From: Lasiodiplodia sp. COLG20
Lineage: Eukaryota > Ascomycota > Dothideomycetes > Botryosphaeriales > Botryosphaeriaceae
Reading direction: 5' to 3'
Length of the DNA stretch: 64,000 bases
Assembly (NCBI GenBank): GCA_009801085.1
Contig: VNWV01000013.1
Coordinates: 248,001 to 312,000, forward strand
Every line of letters starts with the position of its first letter. The stretch's first letter is position 1. This document shows positions 1 through 10,640 of this stretch, piece after piece. The translations under genes and the position numbers were made by a program. A model generated the notes under the pieces. That model did not search any database, was not told the origin of the DNA, and saw only the letters and a program-made list of their open reading frames with translations.

Positions 1-1
1 A

Positions 2-766
2 ATATTTCAAGGAGAATGGATAACAATCGAGCTACTCCTTCTTCACGGCGCTAGGGCAAATGAGCAACTGTTGACCGAGGCTATCTGTAAAGGGAGCTTA
101 AAAACCGTTAGGCTACTTCTGGAGCACGGTACTAACGTGAATGCAAGGGGCAGAAGGCTGGAAACGGCGTTTGTTACTGCCATGAAAATCGGCAATCAGG
201 ACATTGCCGAACTTCTCATAAATTTCGGAGCAGATTTGAATGCGAAAAATATCGACATAAGGGTGCCACTCCATTTTGCTGCACAATATAACGACATTCG
301 GTTTGCCGTATTACTACTTGCACATGGAGCGGACCCAAACATCAAAGACAAGTTTGGGGCTACGCCTCTCATCATAGCGATGGAGCTTGCGAACGAGGAG
401 GTTGGTCAATTGCTACTTAAACACGGAGCAGATCCCAATCTGAAAGATGATAGAGGAAGAACGGCATTGATGAAAGCAGCTCTAGCATGGAGACCACCTG
501 CAGATGTGTTTTGGGTGGGAGAAAATCATGGGAAGATTGTCGAAATGTTGCTTGGATTTGGAGCGGATCCATCTGCAAGGTCTCTTGATGGTTTCACAGC
601 GTATTCTTCCCCTAAAAATGAGGAAATCGATAAGCTTCTTCGAGATGCAGGATGCCCTCTAGATTTCAAAGGTGAAAAGAATGTACCAGTAGAGTTTCTA
701 TATTTTTGCCGATCCTGGGGAAGGAAGAAACAGCAGGAGTTTCGTCAGAAGATATTGCGTCGTTGA
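2..766 (+). CDS. ankyrin-repeat protein, 3' part only
   Basis: The reading frame is already open at the left window edge and runs to a TGA at 764-766, so this is the C-terminal part of a larger protein whose start lies outside. The translation is a chain of about six ankyrin repeats, with repeated LLLEHGTNVNA, LLINFGADLNA, LLLAHGADPN and LLLKHGADPN helices and turns. The last repeats decay into a short non-repeat tail containing Cys. Ankyrin repeats are protein-binding scaffolds. In fungi such arrays are often the C-terminal sensor half of NACHT or NB-ARC proteins, but no effector or NTPase domain is visible here, so that role is only a guess. The apparent start at position 71 is a TTG inside an open frame and is not a real start. 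Confidence 0.85.
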   Translation: MFQGEWITIELLLLHGARANEQLLTEAICKGSLKTVRLLLEHGTNVNARGRRLETAFVTAMKIGNQDIAELLINFGADLNAKNIDIRVPLHFAAQYNDIRFAVLLLAHGADPNIKDKFGATPLIIAMELANEEVGQLLLKHGADPNLKDDRGRTALMKAALAWRPPADVFWVGENHGKIVEMLLGFGADPSARSLDGFTAYSSPKNEEIDKLLRDAGCPLDFKGEKNVPVEFLYFCRSWGRKKQQEFRQKILRR

Positions 767-1003
767 CGGAAGTCAAAATTTGAGTAATTTTATACTGCTT
801 GAATCCGCGGCATGTTTTTGGACGGAATGAGCAGAAGTTCGTGATATGATCCCTACTATGTGAGTATATCAACTACTTATAGTACAAACTTACTAGGAAT
901 AAATTTGTCATAGAAAGCATATTGACCGTAACTTTTGCCGCGCCGTAATGATATATCAGATAGTAACCACGATAACCCTCGTCCAAATCCGCTAATATAA
1001 GGT

Positions 1004-1110
1004 CAGCCTTAGCGTCTGCAGATTAAACATGTGCTCCGGAGAAAAGCTACGCTTCTTACCTACCGACTGAACATGCCTTGTGGTGAAGCTGACCTGTATT
1101 AAACCGTCAG
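1004..1110 (-). pseudogene. remnant of an epimerase last exon with its intron end
   Basis: On the minus strand this stretch matches the final exon of the intact epimerase-like gene at 2694-4079. It includes the intron branch site (GCTGACGGTTT), the acceptor CAG and the coding core with SFT, SVG and FSPEH in place of TFT, SVG and FAPEH. Only the last intron end and exon are present, and the reading frame soon diverges. Because intron sequence is kept, this is a DNA-level duplicate or the decayed end of a lost paralogue, not a retrocopy. A solo LTR begins 11 bp away on the intron side. Confidence 0.6.
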
Positions 1111-1120
1111 CACCACGTAC

Positions 1121-1343
1121 TGTTGCACAGTGTAAAGTGATTGAATTGTACACTGCTGAAGAGCAGAATAACAGTAGAAACCACCAGTCTATATACACTG
1201 ATTGTTCGTGCACGTGCCTTAGAGTATCGTGAGTTTGTCATGCTTTGGTGGTGAGACAAACAGGGGTTCTGCCTTGGTGTTGAGAAAAGAACACGGGATA
1301 TACAGCAAATAAACGCGGAGTAAAAGTAAAGCACAGTCTGACA
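1121..1343 (+). mobile_element. solo LTR of a retrotransposon, copy 1
   Basis: This 223-bp element starts TGTTGCACAGTG and ends AGTCTGACA, so it has the TG..CA ends of an LTR. It is flanked by a perfect 5-bp direct repeat, CGTAC at 1116-1120 and at 1344-1348, which is the expected target-site duplication. A TATATA stretch lies inside. It is about 85-90 percent alike by eye to the inverted copy at 11371-11592 along its whole length. No gag, pol or second LTR is next to it, so it is best read as a solo LTR left by recombination between the two LTRs of a full element. Confidence 0.85.
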
Positions 1344-1512
1344 CGTACGCTCTCCATTTCTCCATAAGCCATTCTTCAGGTAAAACATACTGTCTGGAAA
1401 TATTGTTTCCAGCACCTATCGAACTAAACCCTTATGGGTTTACTCCGGTAATCTCTGATGCCTCGCATCACCCACGCAGAAGCTCCTGTCCACCAGCTAG
1501 CCCCTCTTCTAC

Positions 1513-1878
1513 TCACGAAGAGTACCGCATCCGCCACGGACGATGACGAGCTCGCGGACGCACCACGTCCCTCACCACCGAATTAACGATGCGCCTCGCC
1601 CTTCTCACTCTGCAACGGAACCACTCCCTCTGCAACCAAGTGCGACCGCCGCGCTCAACCGGCCTCAACACCCTGTACCGCTCCAGTAGGTGGTGCACAG
1701 TGATCTCTAGCCGCCTCGCCCAGTGCTCTATGTGCGGCGTCAGATACACGATTCTGAGGTCTGGCAGCCGGCATTCCGCCCGCAGCTCTCGGACGCGGCG
1801 TTCCGGTTCCGCTGAATAGCCGATTTTGACGAGGTCCGGGACCGTGGTAGAGTGCAGGATGTAGATGTGGCCGGACAT
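1513..1878 (-). CDS. stand-alone GIY-YIG / T5orf172 domain ORF
   Basis: This is a single ATG-started ORF of 121 residues. It begins HIYILHSTTVPDLVKIGYS, then RRVRELRAECRLPDL, YLTPHIEHWARRLE, VHHLLERYRV and W-REWF, matching the fungal version of the T5orf172 (MUG113-type) GIY-YIG superfamily. The first motif is YIL rather than GIY, and KIGYS carries the second half. The family has a nuclease-type fold and is common in fungal genomes, but its cell role is poorly known. Family members are usually larger, with Cys-rich N-terminal parts; here only the domain is clear. It may be the last exon of a longer gene extending to about 2.6 kb, where the minus strand is partly open, or a free-standing relic. 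Confidence 0.6.
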   Translation of the reverse strand: MSGHIYILHSTTVPDLVKIGYSAEPERRVRELRAECRLPDLRIVYLTPHIEHWARRLEITVHHLLERYRVLRPVERGGRTWLQREWFRCRVRRARRIVNSVVRDVVRPRARHRPWRMRYSS

Positions 1879-2693
1879 TTTGTTTTTGTTTTATACGGCT
1901 TTTAGTCTAGTTGTTTGGATATGTGCTGTATCTGTCTTGGTTTGCTGTGTGGTGGATTGTAGCTGGGCTTGGCGCTCTGCTGGTGCTGCTGTGATGACCG
2001 GGACGGAAAGGGTGCGGAGGCTGACGAGGGGAGCTCGGTTGGTCTCAGTGGTGAGGTGAACGATCTGAAGGTCGGTGCTTTCCTCGTTGTTGGCGATGGA
2101 AGTGAAGTTGAGCTCGGGTTGCAACGGACGGTGACTTTTAGGGAGTGAGCGGCCGCGTCACTTGTCTGGTGTCGTCGGTGAGGTGGGTGCCGTCGTGGTG
2201 GCAGGGCGTTCTGGTAGGTATGACCTTCACCCAGGCGAAGGGTGAGAGGTACTGCGTTGAAGTGAAGGTGAAGATGATGGCTCAGAGGCGGAAGGTGGCT
2301 TTCAGTCCTCGGTACTGCGCCACGGTGGGAATTGGATTGATGCGGGTGGTAATGGTGATGTGTACGAGCTGGTGGGTGAGGCCGGCGTGCTTGGTGTGGA
2401 AGCCGAGAGAAGGTGCTTCCAAATGCAGGGTGAGAGTGGCAGATTGAAACGGGCCTGTGAAATCTTCAATGACGAAGGTGAGAGAGGTAAGATTGAGGCA
2501 GAGACGTGGCAGACTATGCAGAGCTTAGTTGCGGCTGGGCTGGTAATGCTCTTCAGGGTGCGGAGATGGAGGCAATGTGTGGGCGACCGAAAGACCCGCG
2601 AAGCAGAGGAAGGCTAGCCGGTTTGGTATCAGGTGGTAGAAGATGTGCTCTATTCGGGAAAGAACGTCTTGTCAAGATTGTACCAGCGTCCAT
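1879..2693. other. no clear gene
   Basis: This lies between the GIY-YIG ORF and the 3' end of the epimerase gene. Short ORFs exist on both strands, including 77 residues on the minus strand at 1891-2124, but none resembles a known family. The minus-strand ORF could be an upstream exon of the GIY-YIG ORF; I cannot support a splice model. Confidence 0.4.
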
Positions 2694-4079
2694 TTACCTC
2701 AACCCGCGGTGACGGTCATCCAAGTGACCCAGGATCAACTCCACCTCAGCATCAGCAGCCTCAAGGATATGCTCTGGCGCAAACTTCGGTTTCCAACCCA
2801 CCGAATGCCCATGCTCGGCAGTAAAAGTCGACCTGCACCAAACCGTCAGCAAAATTTGCTCTTTCCCGCATGGGCCATCATTCAAATACTTACTGTCCCG
2901 AGATCTTAACCTTGACAGACGGCTTCGACACCTTCAGCGCCTCCGCCATCTTGCCCAACGCATCCTCATCCGCGAGCTCCACGTTCGCATCCATGATGAC
3001 GCCGCGCTTGGCGAGCGCTTTGGCGATGGCGGCGTAGATGTCCTCCCAGGTGGCGTTGCCGGAGGAGGCGAGGTAGAAGCCTTTCTTGCCGTGGTCGGGG
3101 TTCTTGTTCTCAAGGATGGCGCGGAGCAGGGAGAGGTAGAGGCTCGCGGTGTCGTGGATGTGGCAGACGGGCCAGGTCTGTTGGTTGGGGATTTTAGTTG
3201 GGTACGGGATGTGGAAGGCCAAATCGGCAAGAATGGTGGTACTCACTGTACGTTCTTTGTCGAGTTTGTAGACGCGGCCAGTGTGCTTGGCTGCGATGAC
3301 GATGTCGACGGTTTGGATGGAAATTTTGTTGCCGAAACCTTCGCCCTCTCCGTCTTGAGCACCCGTTAGTATGTAGCGTCATGACGTATTTACATGGTGT
3401 TCAAATTGTGGGTCCACTTACACACGATGCAAGGAACGAAGATGTAAGTCCTGACACCATATTTTAAGCCCTCTTCGATGATGGTGATATTCGTGTTGAT
3501 GCCCTTCAGACGTAAGCGTTTAGCAATAGATTTCTTCCACGTTCTGCAATAGGGATTCCTACAGTCTGCATCTCCTCAGACGGACTCTTCTGGTTTTTGT
3601 GCTGCTCAAACAAGCAAGGGTCACTGTCCAACAGCGGACGATCCGACGGAGCCCCACAATGGCTGGAAAACATTTTGGCACCGCTTGTCTAAAGTAGGTA
3701 GTATTAGTGCATGTCATTCCTTTAGCGCTAGCACTTCTGGACAACTCACGTGGAGAAAGTGCACTTCCAATCCAGTCACCTTCTTGCTTTCCGCCAACGC
3801 CTTGATAATGTTGAGCTGGCTGGTAGCATAGTATGCGTCCACCAAGAAGTATACAATGGTGATCTCGTTCTCGACAATGGCTGTCTTGGTCGCCTGTTCA
3901 TCCTCGGGAGAGAACAATAGCGGCTCGGCACCATACTGCTTGATGGCTTCGGCCTGCTCGGGTTTTCGAACTAGTGCGAAAAGCTTGCCGTAGTTCGGCA
4001 GCCCGGCTGGTTGGAAGTTTGCAAGGAGTGTACCACCAAGGTAACTCGAGCTACCGGTGATGAGGATGTTGTGAGACAT
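2694..4079 (-). CDS. NAD(P)-binding epimerase/NmrA-like protein, six exons
   Basis: The model has exons 4079-3750, 3688-3563, 3503-3422, 3353-3247, 3177-2894 and 2832-2694. It closes in frame to 355 residues, with introns of 59-69 bp that have GT..AG ends and CTRAC-like branch sites. The N-terminus ILITGSSSYLGG is a Rossmann dinucleotide-binding loop of the extended SDR type. Later landmarks are GVRTYIFVPCIVYG, EGFGNKISIQTV, WPVCHIHDTASLY, GFYLASSG, and the C-terminal FTAEHG, GWKPKFAPEHIL and EVELIL. These fit the fungal NAD-dependent epimerase/dehydratase family of unknown substrate. A classic YxxxK catalytic pair is not obvious. A decayed copy of the last exon lies at 1004-1110. I am sure of the family and less so of each splice site. 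Confidence 0.85.
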
Positions 4080-4895
4080 GTTTGCGTGAGAGAGAAACTA
4101 CGATATATTGTGAGCTGAGATACTGCGTTACCATGAGGAGCTTGCTAAGCTCTATATAATTCTCCATGTACCATACGCTTTGGAATTCATCTTAGAAATC
4201 AACTAGAGAATCCGCGTTGTTGTCAGCTTACAAATTGAGTATTCGGCCCGACTTTGGGGTGACCAGGAAAGGGGGTTTGGGGCAAGAGATCCCGAGAAGG
4301 TTAGGTGATTTCGCCAATTTTGGAGAAGACAAAAATTGGAGTCGATAAGGTTGGAGTTGATTGCGTCATCTGGATAACCAGGATACGAGATAAGACCAGA
4401 CTCCATGGCATCAATCAATCGACTGAGATAACAGTACTTTTATGTATGTTTTAAGTATATCAGGCATGGGTATCCCAAGATCTCCGCGGGACAGAAAGGG
4501 AAAAGTAAATTGCAAAAGCTTTCATGGGTGCGGCTTTTATTGCGCTGTGCCATGCCACTGCGAGGCAATAATGCGAGGATCAGGACGTGGCGATCGGCGT
4601 CACCATGGACACATGAATCATACTGAACCCACATAAGCATCAACGATATGGACTTACCCCAATCTAAAATTATCCCTGAAATCATACATTTTCGAGAGCA
4701 CAGTTTCTGTGTGCGCACACGCTTGCTTATGTTCAATCTCATTGTAGAAATGTACTATTTAAGGTCAGAAAGAAATGCTTGGGTCATAAATCAATTGAGC
4801 GACATGCTTTCCACCAAAAGTACTACTTCTCGCCCACTAAGAATGGCGAAAGAGTCTGATACCGTGAAAATTCCCGCTTTGTGTTCTAACCTTTC
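4080..4895. other. intergenic, no clear gene
   Basis: This holds the promoter side of the epimerase gene and the 3' side of the PD-(D/E)XK gene. It is AT-leaning, with only short ORFs lacking family signatures. I see no repeat or RNA gene. Confidence 0.4.
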
Positions 4896-7433
4896 TTAGT
4901 CAAGGATGGACTCCACGAACCACGGCCCATACTTTTTCTCAGCCCATTCAGCCAGCCTTCGCAGGGCGGCAAGCAGGGTGTAGATACCCACAATCGACGC
5001 TGTTGAACCAATAATCATCTCTTGAAAAAGATCCAGTTTACGTTCAAGTGGATTCTCGCCGACCTTGGCCATATAAAGCTTCCAATCATGTCCTTGCACT
5101 AGCAAGAGCGGCAAGGCTGGAATCTCCTGCGACTGCTTTGTAGACAAGAGCTGGCGAAGTCGGGTAAAATGTCCAGATACCCAGACAAGGAGCTGCTCAT
5201 CCGCCTTTTGCTTGTCCTGATCAGCTTTCAGCTTTTCCTGAGAAAGCCTTTTCGTCTCTATGCCAATGGCGATTGGCTTGTAGCGAATGTGCTCTTGGGC
5301 AGTGTGGTTGATGGTGGTCGAGAAGCTTCTTTCGACCTTGTCCTTAATGCGAGGTCTCAATTCCTCTGATGGCTCGAGGATGATGGCATAGTCAACCCTC
5401 TTGCCACTAGTCCGTGTCGTCGAGAAGGGCGAGAGATGGAGGCATGATTCCAAGATGGTTGCCGTTGTAACGTCGCGGTACCACACGCCCGTTTCCTCGC
5501 GCCGTCGCCCCTGCAAGGCTAGCCGCAGCACAGTAGAGTGAACCTCTGCATTCCATGCAGCCTCAAAAAGCTGGTCGTGCTGACATTCCGATGCAGCAGC
5601 ATGGAGGTCGCAGACACGAAACCATTCGTAGACCGCTTCTTCCATCGCTCTAGCCGCCTTCTCGCCAGCCAGTTTCCATGCTGAGAAGTACTTGTCTTCC
5701 AGCTTTCGGCCCTGCGGCTGTAACTTGCTGACATCCCGTACATATGATGGGATCAACCCCGAGCCTTTCTGTATCCTTTCCAAGTCACGGAGGAGGCCGC
5801 GTTCGTTTGCCAGCAATTTCCTGGAGGCGTCATCATTGAAGGAGTGGTAGTCTATCCGATACGGGTCAGAGCGAAAAATGGACGGCTTGGAGGGCGATGG
5901 TGAGTCCACTCGGAGCTCTGGAAACCATCGTGGCCCCTCATTTCGCCTTTGCTGTGTCTCGGAAGTCTGAGACGCGTTGCTCTTGACCCGGAAAGCAGCC
6001 CCCGAAGAAGGAAAAGACCATTCAAAGCTAAAAGCAGGTTTAGTTGCCTTCTGGTTCATACCATTCCCGACTCCATCACTCTTCGGGGCGTTCGGCATTT
6101 TTGAACCGGCAGAAGAGGATGGCTCTGGTCTTGGAGGGGAAGGACGACTCCCTCGAATAGTCTCATCTGGAGTCGTACGATTCAAAGGAGGTGTTCCTGG
6201 ATTTTCGCCCTGGGTGGATGGATCTTTCTTGACAAAGGGGATGAAGGCGAAGGGATCAGTTAGTTTAAACGTTTTTGGCAACCCTGGAAACAACTCTGAT
6301 TCTTTCCCAAACACGAAAGGGTCGGGTTTGCCGCAGGAACTGGATAGTACCGCTTCGTTGCTATCGTGAGTGGGCTCTTCCGACTTCACAGAACCTTTAC
6401 TGGAGGTCGAGCTCGTATCAACTTTTCGGCAGCCAACGCTCGGACTTTGGACGCTGGTACCAGATGAGGGCGATTTCCGCGATGAATCGTCGCTTCCTAC
6501 CAATCCTGGAGCCCATTTCTGGTAGTAAACATGCTTCCAATAAGCATTTCGGTGTTCGGAGCAGAGGAGACGTGTTATGGCTTGTTCGAGGAGTCGAGGC
6601 GGTATATGGATGGTGAACTCGCACCCAAAAGCATCCCGCACGGAACCACATTCATCCGGTGCAAGCACATGGTCACAGCGGTGTTCGTCAGCATCGTACG
6701 CAATGCATCGAAATCCGCTTTTGTGGTCGAACGTGAGAGCTGTTCTCGCTACCGAGTAGTCTAGATGGGCCGGTCCACGCCACGACGTGCTTGAGGATGG
6801 CGACAACTCCCATCGCTGACGGTTGGTCCTCAAGCGGGATTCGATCCGGAGTACTAACATGCTGCCGTCAATCGGTGGAAGGGCTTGCATCAAAGTATTG
6901 CCGGGATCTTCCTTTGAGTCTTCATCGAGGTTGTTGCACGCCCGCCGAAGCTGGCTGAGAGAAAAATCGAGTAATTCCCCCGGTAGAACCTCATTCTTCG
7001 GAGGTTTTGGCGCTAAGATCACTTGGAGCTCTTGAGCAGGTACACTGGCGGTGGTGGGTGTCTCGTGGTCGTTGGGTGATTGACCGAGGATGAGGTCGAG
7101 GAACAGGGTTTGTCCAAACATGGTTTGGCCCCAATGAGTTGCGCAAAGAAGGGCGTATGATACCGCTACAGCGTCATGCGGATCATAGGGGAGTGACTTT
7201 TCGTTTATTACTTCAGCGGCTCTCTGGAGTTCGAGCTGGGAAGGGGTGCATTTCTTCTGGCATCTTGCCTTTCCTCTCGGATAAGCGTGGCATATGAGAC
7301 TGTTTTGGTTCTCCTGAAATTCACGAGTCGCTATCCGAGCTGCCGTGACAAATTTTTCAAGTTTCGATGGCTTTCTTTTAGCGTTTGAATCCACAGGACC
7401 GCGAAAGACGACAGGGGACTTTGGAAACGACAT
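4896..7433 (-). CDS. fungal PD-(D/E)XK nuclease-like protein with Cys/His modules
   Basis: This is an uninterrupted ORF. The first ATG in frame is at 7433, giving 845 residues; a longer frame to 7721 has only a TTG. The C-terminal third matches the fungal PD-(D/E)XK nuclease-like family: AAWNAEVH (Glu near 630), VDYAII (Asp near 681) and IGIETK (Glu and Lys near 726 and 728) would form the E..D..ExK catalytic set. It is followed by LLVWVSGHFTRLR. The N-terminal half has two similar Cys modules, CHAYPRGKARC near residue 48 and CIAYDADEHRC further on, the latter followed by LLCSEHRN. They look like small zinc-binding units. A Ser/Pro-rich linker joins the halves. The catalytic residues are intact, so it may be an active nuclease; target and role are unknown. 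Confidence 0.8.
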   Translation of the reverse strand: MSFPKSPVVFRGPVDSNAKRKPSKLEKFVTAARIATREFQENQNSLICHAYPRGKARCQKKCTPSQLELQRAAEVINEKSLPYDPHDAVAVSYALLCATHWGQTMFGQTLFLDLILGQSPNDHETPTTASVPAQELQVILAPKPPKNEVLPGELLDFSLSQLRRACNNLDEDSKEDPGNTLMQALPPIDGSMLVLRIESRLRTNRQRWELSPSSSTSWRGPAHLDYSVARTALTFDHKSGFRCIAYDADEHRCDHVLAPDECGSVRDAFGCEFTIHIPPRLLEQAITRLLCSEHRNAYWKHVYYQKWAPGLVGSDDSSRKSPSSGTSVQSPSVGCRKVDTSSTSSKGSVKSEEPTHDSNEAVLSSSCGKPDPFVFGKESELFPGLPKTFKLTDPFAFIPFVKKDPSTQGENPGTPPLNRTTPDETIRGSRPSPPRPEPSSSAGSKMPNAPKSDGVGNGMNQKATKPAFSFEWSFPSSGAAFRVKSNASQTSETQQRRNEGPRWFPELRVDSPSPSKPSIFRSDPYRIDYHSFNDDASRKLLANERGLLRDLERIQKGSGLIPSYVRDVSKLQPQGRKLEDKYFSAWKLAGEKAARAMEEAVYEWFRVCDLHAAASECQHDQLFEAAWNAEVHSTVLRLALQGRRREETGVWYRDVTTATILESCLHLSPFSTTRTSGKRVDYAIILEPSEELRPRIKDKVERSFSTTINHTAQEHIRYKPIAIGIETKRLSQEKLKADQDKQKADEQLLVWVSGHFTRLRQLLSTKQSQEIPALPLLLVQGHDWKLYMAKVGENPLERKLDLFQEMIIGSTASIVGIYTLLAALRRLAEWAEKKYGPWFVESILD

Positions 7434-8370
7434 TGCGAGATGCGATAATGGTGGTATAGGATGATTGCATGAGTAGAAAATTACTGCCCTGCGATGAGCG
7501 TCACTATTTATCTTCCCTGGAACATCGACAATCCCGCGATATGCGTGCACCAAGAGCCACGTAGAGTTTGCTGTGCCGCAGCCTCCAAATTTATTGATCA
7601 AGGTAAGAAATAACGTAACACCCCCTGTTAGAACCAAAGGCAGGCAAGATCTCGTTCTGCCAAGCGATTGGCGGGCCACGATGTGAGTGGGGTGTGGAAT
7701 GCGAAAGAAAGCGTTCGACAAAATTGGCTACCTGAGACAGATTCCACCTGGTGCGCAGGCAAGATTCCTTCCTACCTCCTCTAAGCGGCTTAGTGGGCTG
7801 CGGGCAGGCATTGGGGTGCTAGGCAGCCATGTGGGGGCGGAGCAAGATTCATGAATCTGTGCCGCATCAGGGGGCGGCTAAGTAATTTACGCAGGCCACG
7901 CGTGCAGCTCCCTGAATCATGTCACTCTGGTGTGACTTGATAGAATTGGAAATGATACCCTGCCCTGTAGATTTTCGATTGCCCCGCATATTCGGGAAAG
8001 AAGCTATGTTAAGCCGGAGCTTTTGCTGCATTCCCACAATATTTCAATGCCAATAACCGTAGTTCCAGCCATCGCCCTTGCCAACGTACAGTTCTTCATC
8101 ATTCTCTTCACCACCCTCGAAGGGCCGTACCCCGAAATTGACAAAGCACAGGAGTTCGTTGTCTGCCGTCGCAGCTTTGAACCTCAACCGCGTCGGCACT
8201 CATCAGGGATTCCCCCTTGTGGTTGATCCGCAACATCTGCAACCAGCCCTTCTCGCACGCCTCTTTATCAGCGACGTTAATAACGAATTTATAGAAAGCG
8301 AAGGTGTGATAACAACAAACCATCAAATTGACACATACATAACCCCTTGATCGTCATTAACGCACCTCTT
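7434..8370. other. intergenic between two minus-strand genes
   Basis: This is the promoter region of the PD-(D/E)XK gene and the 3' side of the DUF3632 gene. It holds a perfect 14-bp palindrome, AGATTCATGAATCT, at 7845-7858. The ORFs near 8023-8350 are short and have no family signature. Confidence 0.4.
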
Positions 8371-9323
8371 CTACTTCCCCACAGCATCCATACTCCTCAA
8401 AGCATCTGAAATCCGCCCAGAGATGGCACTGTCAACCTCCAAATTGCCCAGATCGCCGCTAATCTCGGAGAACCGCTTCTTCCAAAAGTCCCACCGCTCG
8501 ATGCTCAGAGGTGGTTTTCCTTCATAAAGTGTACCTGTCCTAAGGGCCCGCGCCAAGCTCTCGTCGAACTCCTCCTTCGAGTTGATTTCGTCAAAGATAG
8601 CATCTGCGCAGTGGATGACCCACTCGGTCGCCACACGCAAGCGACACGCCATTGCGGATCCCTTCACCGGTGGCTCTTCGAGAGTCATCCTGAGCTGCCA
8701 GATGGGGAAATTGAGCCAAGGTGCAAATCCAGCTTCCGTAAGTCGTGCAACGAACGAGTTCAAGTACTCCCACTTGGTGAACTCCTCTCCCACATCCTCT
8801 CCAGTATAGGATGGATCTAAAAGGCACATTAGCGAAAGATATGCAGATGGGTACAGGAGAAGACTTGTTGTTGAATACCGTTCCATTGTTCTCTCATGCA
8901 GGCCGACAAATTCGGTAGGTCCTTCCATGCAAGCAACTTCCTCGTTGAAGTTGAGTCAGCTCAATCAGATTGTTATCATATGGTTTTATCTCTCACCTCG
9001 TTCTGTGCAGAAGCGGAACCCTCTCGCCGGCGTAGAGCATCCAGGGACTGAACGAGGCTGACTTGCCATGGATGCCCTGGCGGAATTCGGGAGACTATCT
9101 CAACGATGACCCCCCAGACATCCCACAGGATTGCACTGACAGCACCCTCTCTTTCTGCTGATTTGCAGAAGAAGTCGATGTCGTCCGCAAGTTTCAATCC
9201 CTTGATTTGCGGATTGGCAGGGTACTGGAGAGTGGCCTTGAGGACGTTGAAAATGCCCCTTTCGGAGTTGGTGAAATCGATCTCTTCCACGGGTTGCAAG
9301 TCGATTTCCATTTTGGTTTTCAT
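8371..9323 (-). CDS. DUF3632 family protein, two exons
   Basis: Exon 1 is 9323-8997 and exon 2 is 8940-8371, with an intron of 56 bp (GTGAGA..ACGAG, branch GCTGACTC). The product is 298 residues. Landmarks are ILWDVWGVIVEIVSRIP, HPWQVSLVQSLDALRRRE, FTKWEYLNSFVARL and FPIWQLRMTLE, which fit the fungal DUF3632 family of helical proteins of unknown function. The family is expanded in plant-linked and soil ascomycetes. I start it at ATG 9323 because the longer frame above it begins with TTG. No membrane segment or signal peptide is visible. Function is not known. Confidence 0.85.
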
Positions 9324-10640
9324 CGGTAGATTGGAAGATAGAGTGGACAAGTGGTAACGTTATGGTGCTGAGCGGGTTGCGAGGAGTTGAGTCCTCGGAA
9401 TGACTGATGCAGATAAGTAGTCTGGTGGTACGGAAGGGCTGGACGAAATTACAAAAGGAGCTGAGTGGATTCTGTGTGGTTGGCCAAGCGCGATTGAATG
9501 TGGCTGGGAGCTTCCTTGCCGCTGGGTGTGCGGTCGTAACAAAAATAACTTTGAAACCGAGGGCGAAGCGGCACAGTTGTCCGTGTAGGCCAAAGTACTC
9601 CATATAGTCTGAAAAGTACCCCACTACGGACCTTTTGCTTTAAGCTGAATCGATATTTGCTTCGGCTGCTAATCCGATAGGCTATGGATATTTGTTGCTT
9701 TTGTTATCCCTGCCGCTCTCGTGGTCTGAGCGGGGACGTTCACCCCACCATTCGTGCCAGGGCCGGATGGTTTTCATTCCAGCGCGTACAGTGCGTGCTA
9801 CAAGATTGCTGCTCGAGCCAAGTCTTGCACAACCTCTTGCTGTTAAAGTGTTGACCATGATTCCCGCGCGCTTGTGATATATACGCGATGAGGCGTGGTG
9901 CAGCTGTGAAACAGCCTTATCGTTGATTTTTATACCACTTCGCCCACCTCGCTTATGTCCAACTACGAGCACAACTCAAGTATCACCCAATCGAATAATC
10001 GAAGGTGTGAGAAATGTATATTAAAATCTCTGTTGTCCAAGCTGCCAGCTCATACTCGCCGAAAATTGCTGCTACAAGTAGCGAAGATGCCGATTGTGGG
10101 ATCCAAACACCCGGGCGGGTTTCGCGAGGCTGCTGTGCTGCACTGTGCCTCTTTCCTGCATTTCGTCTTAACAATTATTGATCCACAATTTCAACGCGCG
10201 CGGCTAGAACTATTCATCGGGTGGCTTGCATGATATGGTATAGACATCGAGTGTATCAGACTTCCAATATAGACAACGAGCGTTTCTCTCTTCCAATCAA
10301 GCTTTCCTGTAGAACGTATCACCCCCAGCCGTCGACGGTCATTCACTTCACAACTCACGCATCCTCTCAATGGCTGCATTACCAAGTTTGATGCCGAGAT
10401 ACCCGAAGCCACAAGAACCGGGATCGTATGAGCCGCCCTCAAGGGGCAGGATGCTTCCATTTTTTCCTTGACGTGCAAACCCATGTCCCAATCAGCATAA
10501 TGGCTTCTATGTTTTTCGGTACAATATGCGTCAATAAAAAAACATATAAGCGGGTGAGCTCCCACTGAGCTCCTCGAGAGCAACTTTTTCAACCAGCATA
10601 ACCTTGAGACATCTCTCCTTACCCCTCTACTATTTGCATC
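9324..10640. other. long intergenic region, no supported gene
   Basis: The region separates the DUF3632 gene from the gene at 10641 and probably holds both promoters. The largest ORF (minus, 10191-10592) shows no family motif and no splice partner, so I do not call it. A CT-rich tract near 10615-10635 precedes the next ATG, as is common before fungal start codons. Confidence 0.4.

Noticed and set aside
7434..7721. N-terminal extension of the PD-(D/E)XK protein
   Set aside because: The extended frame has no ATG and starts at a TTG; its text looks like chance sequence.
10191..10592. 133-residue minus-strand ORF
   Set aside because: No family motif, no splice partner and ordinary chance length; not strong enough to call.
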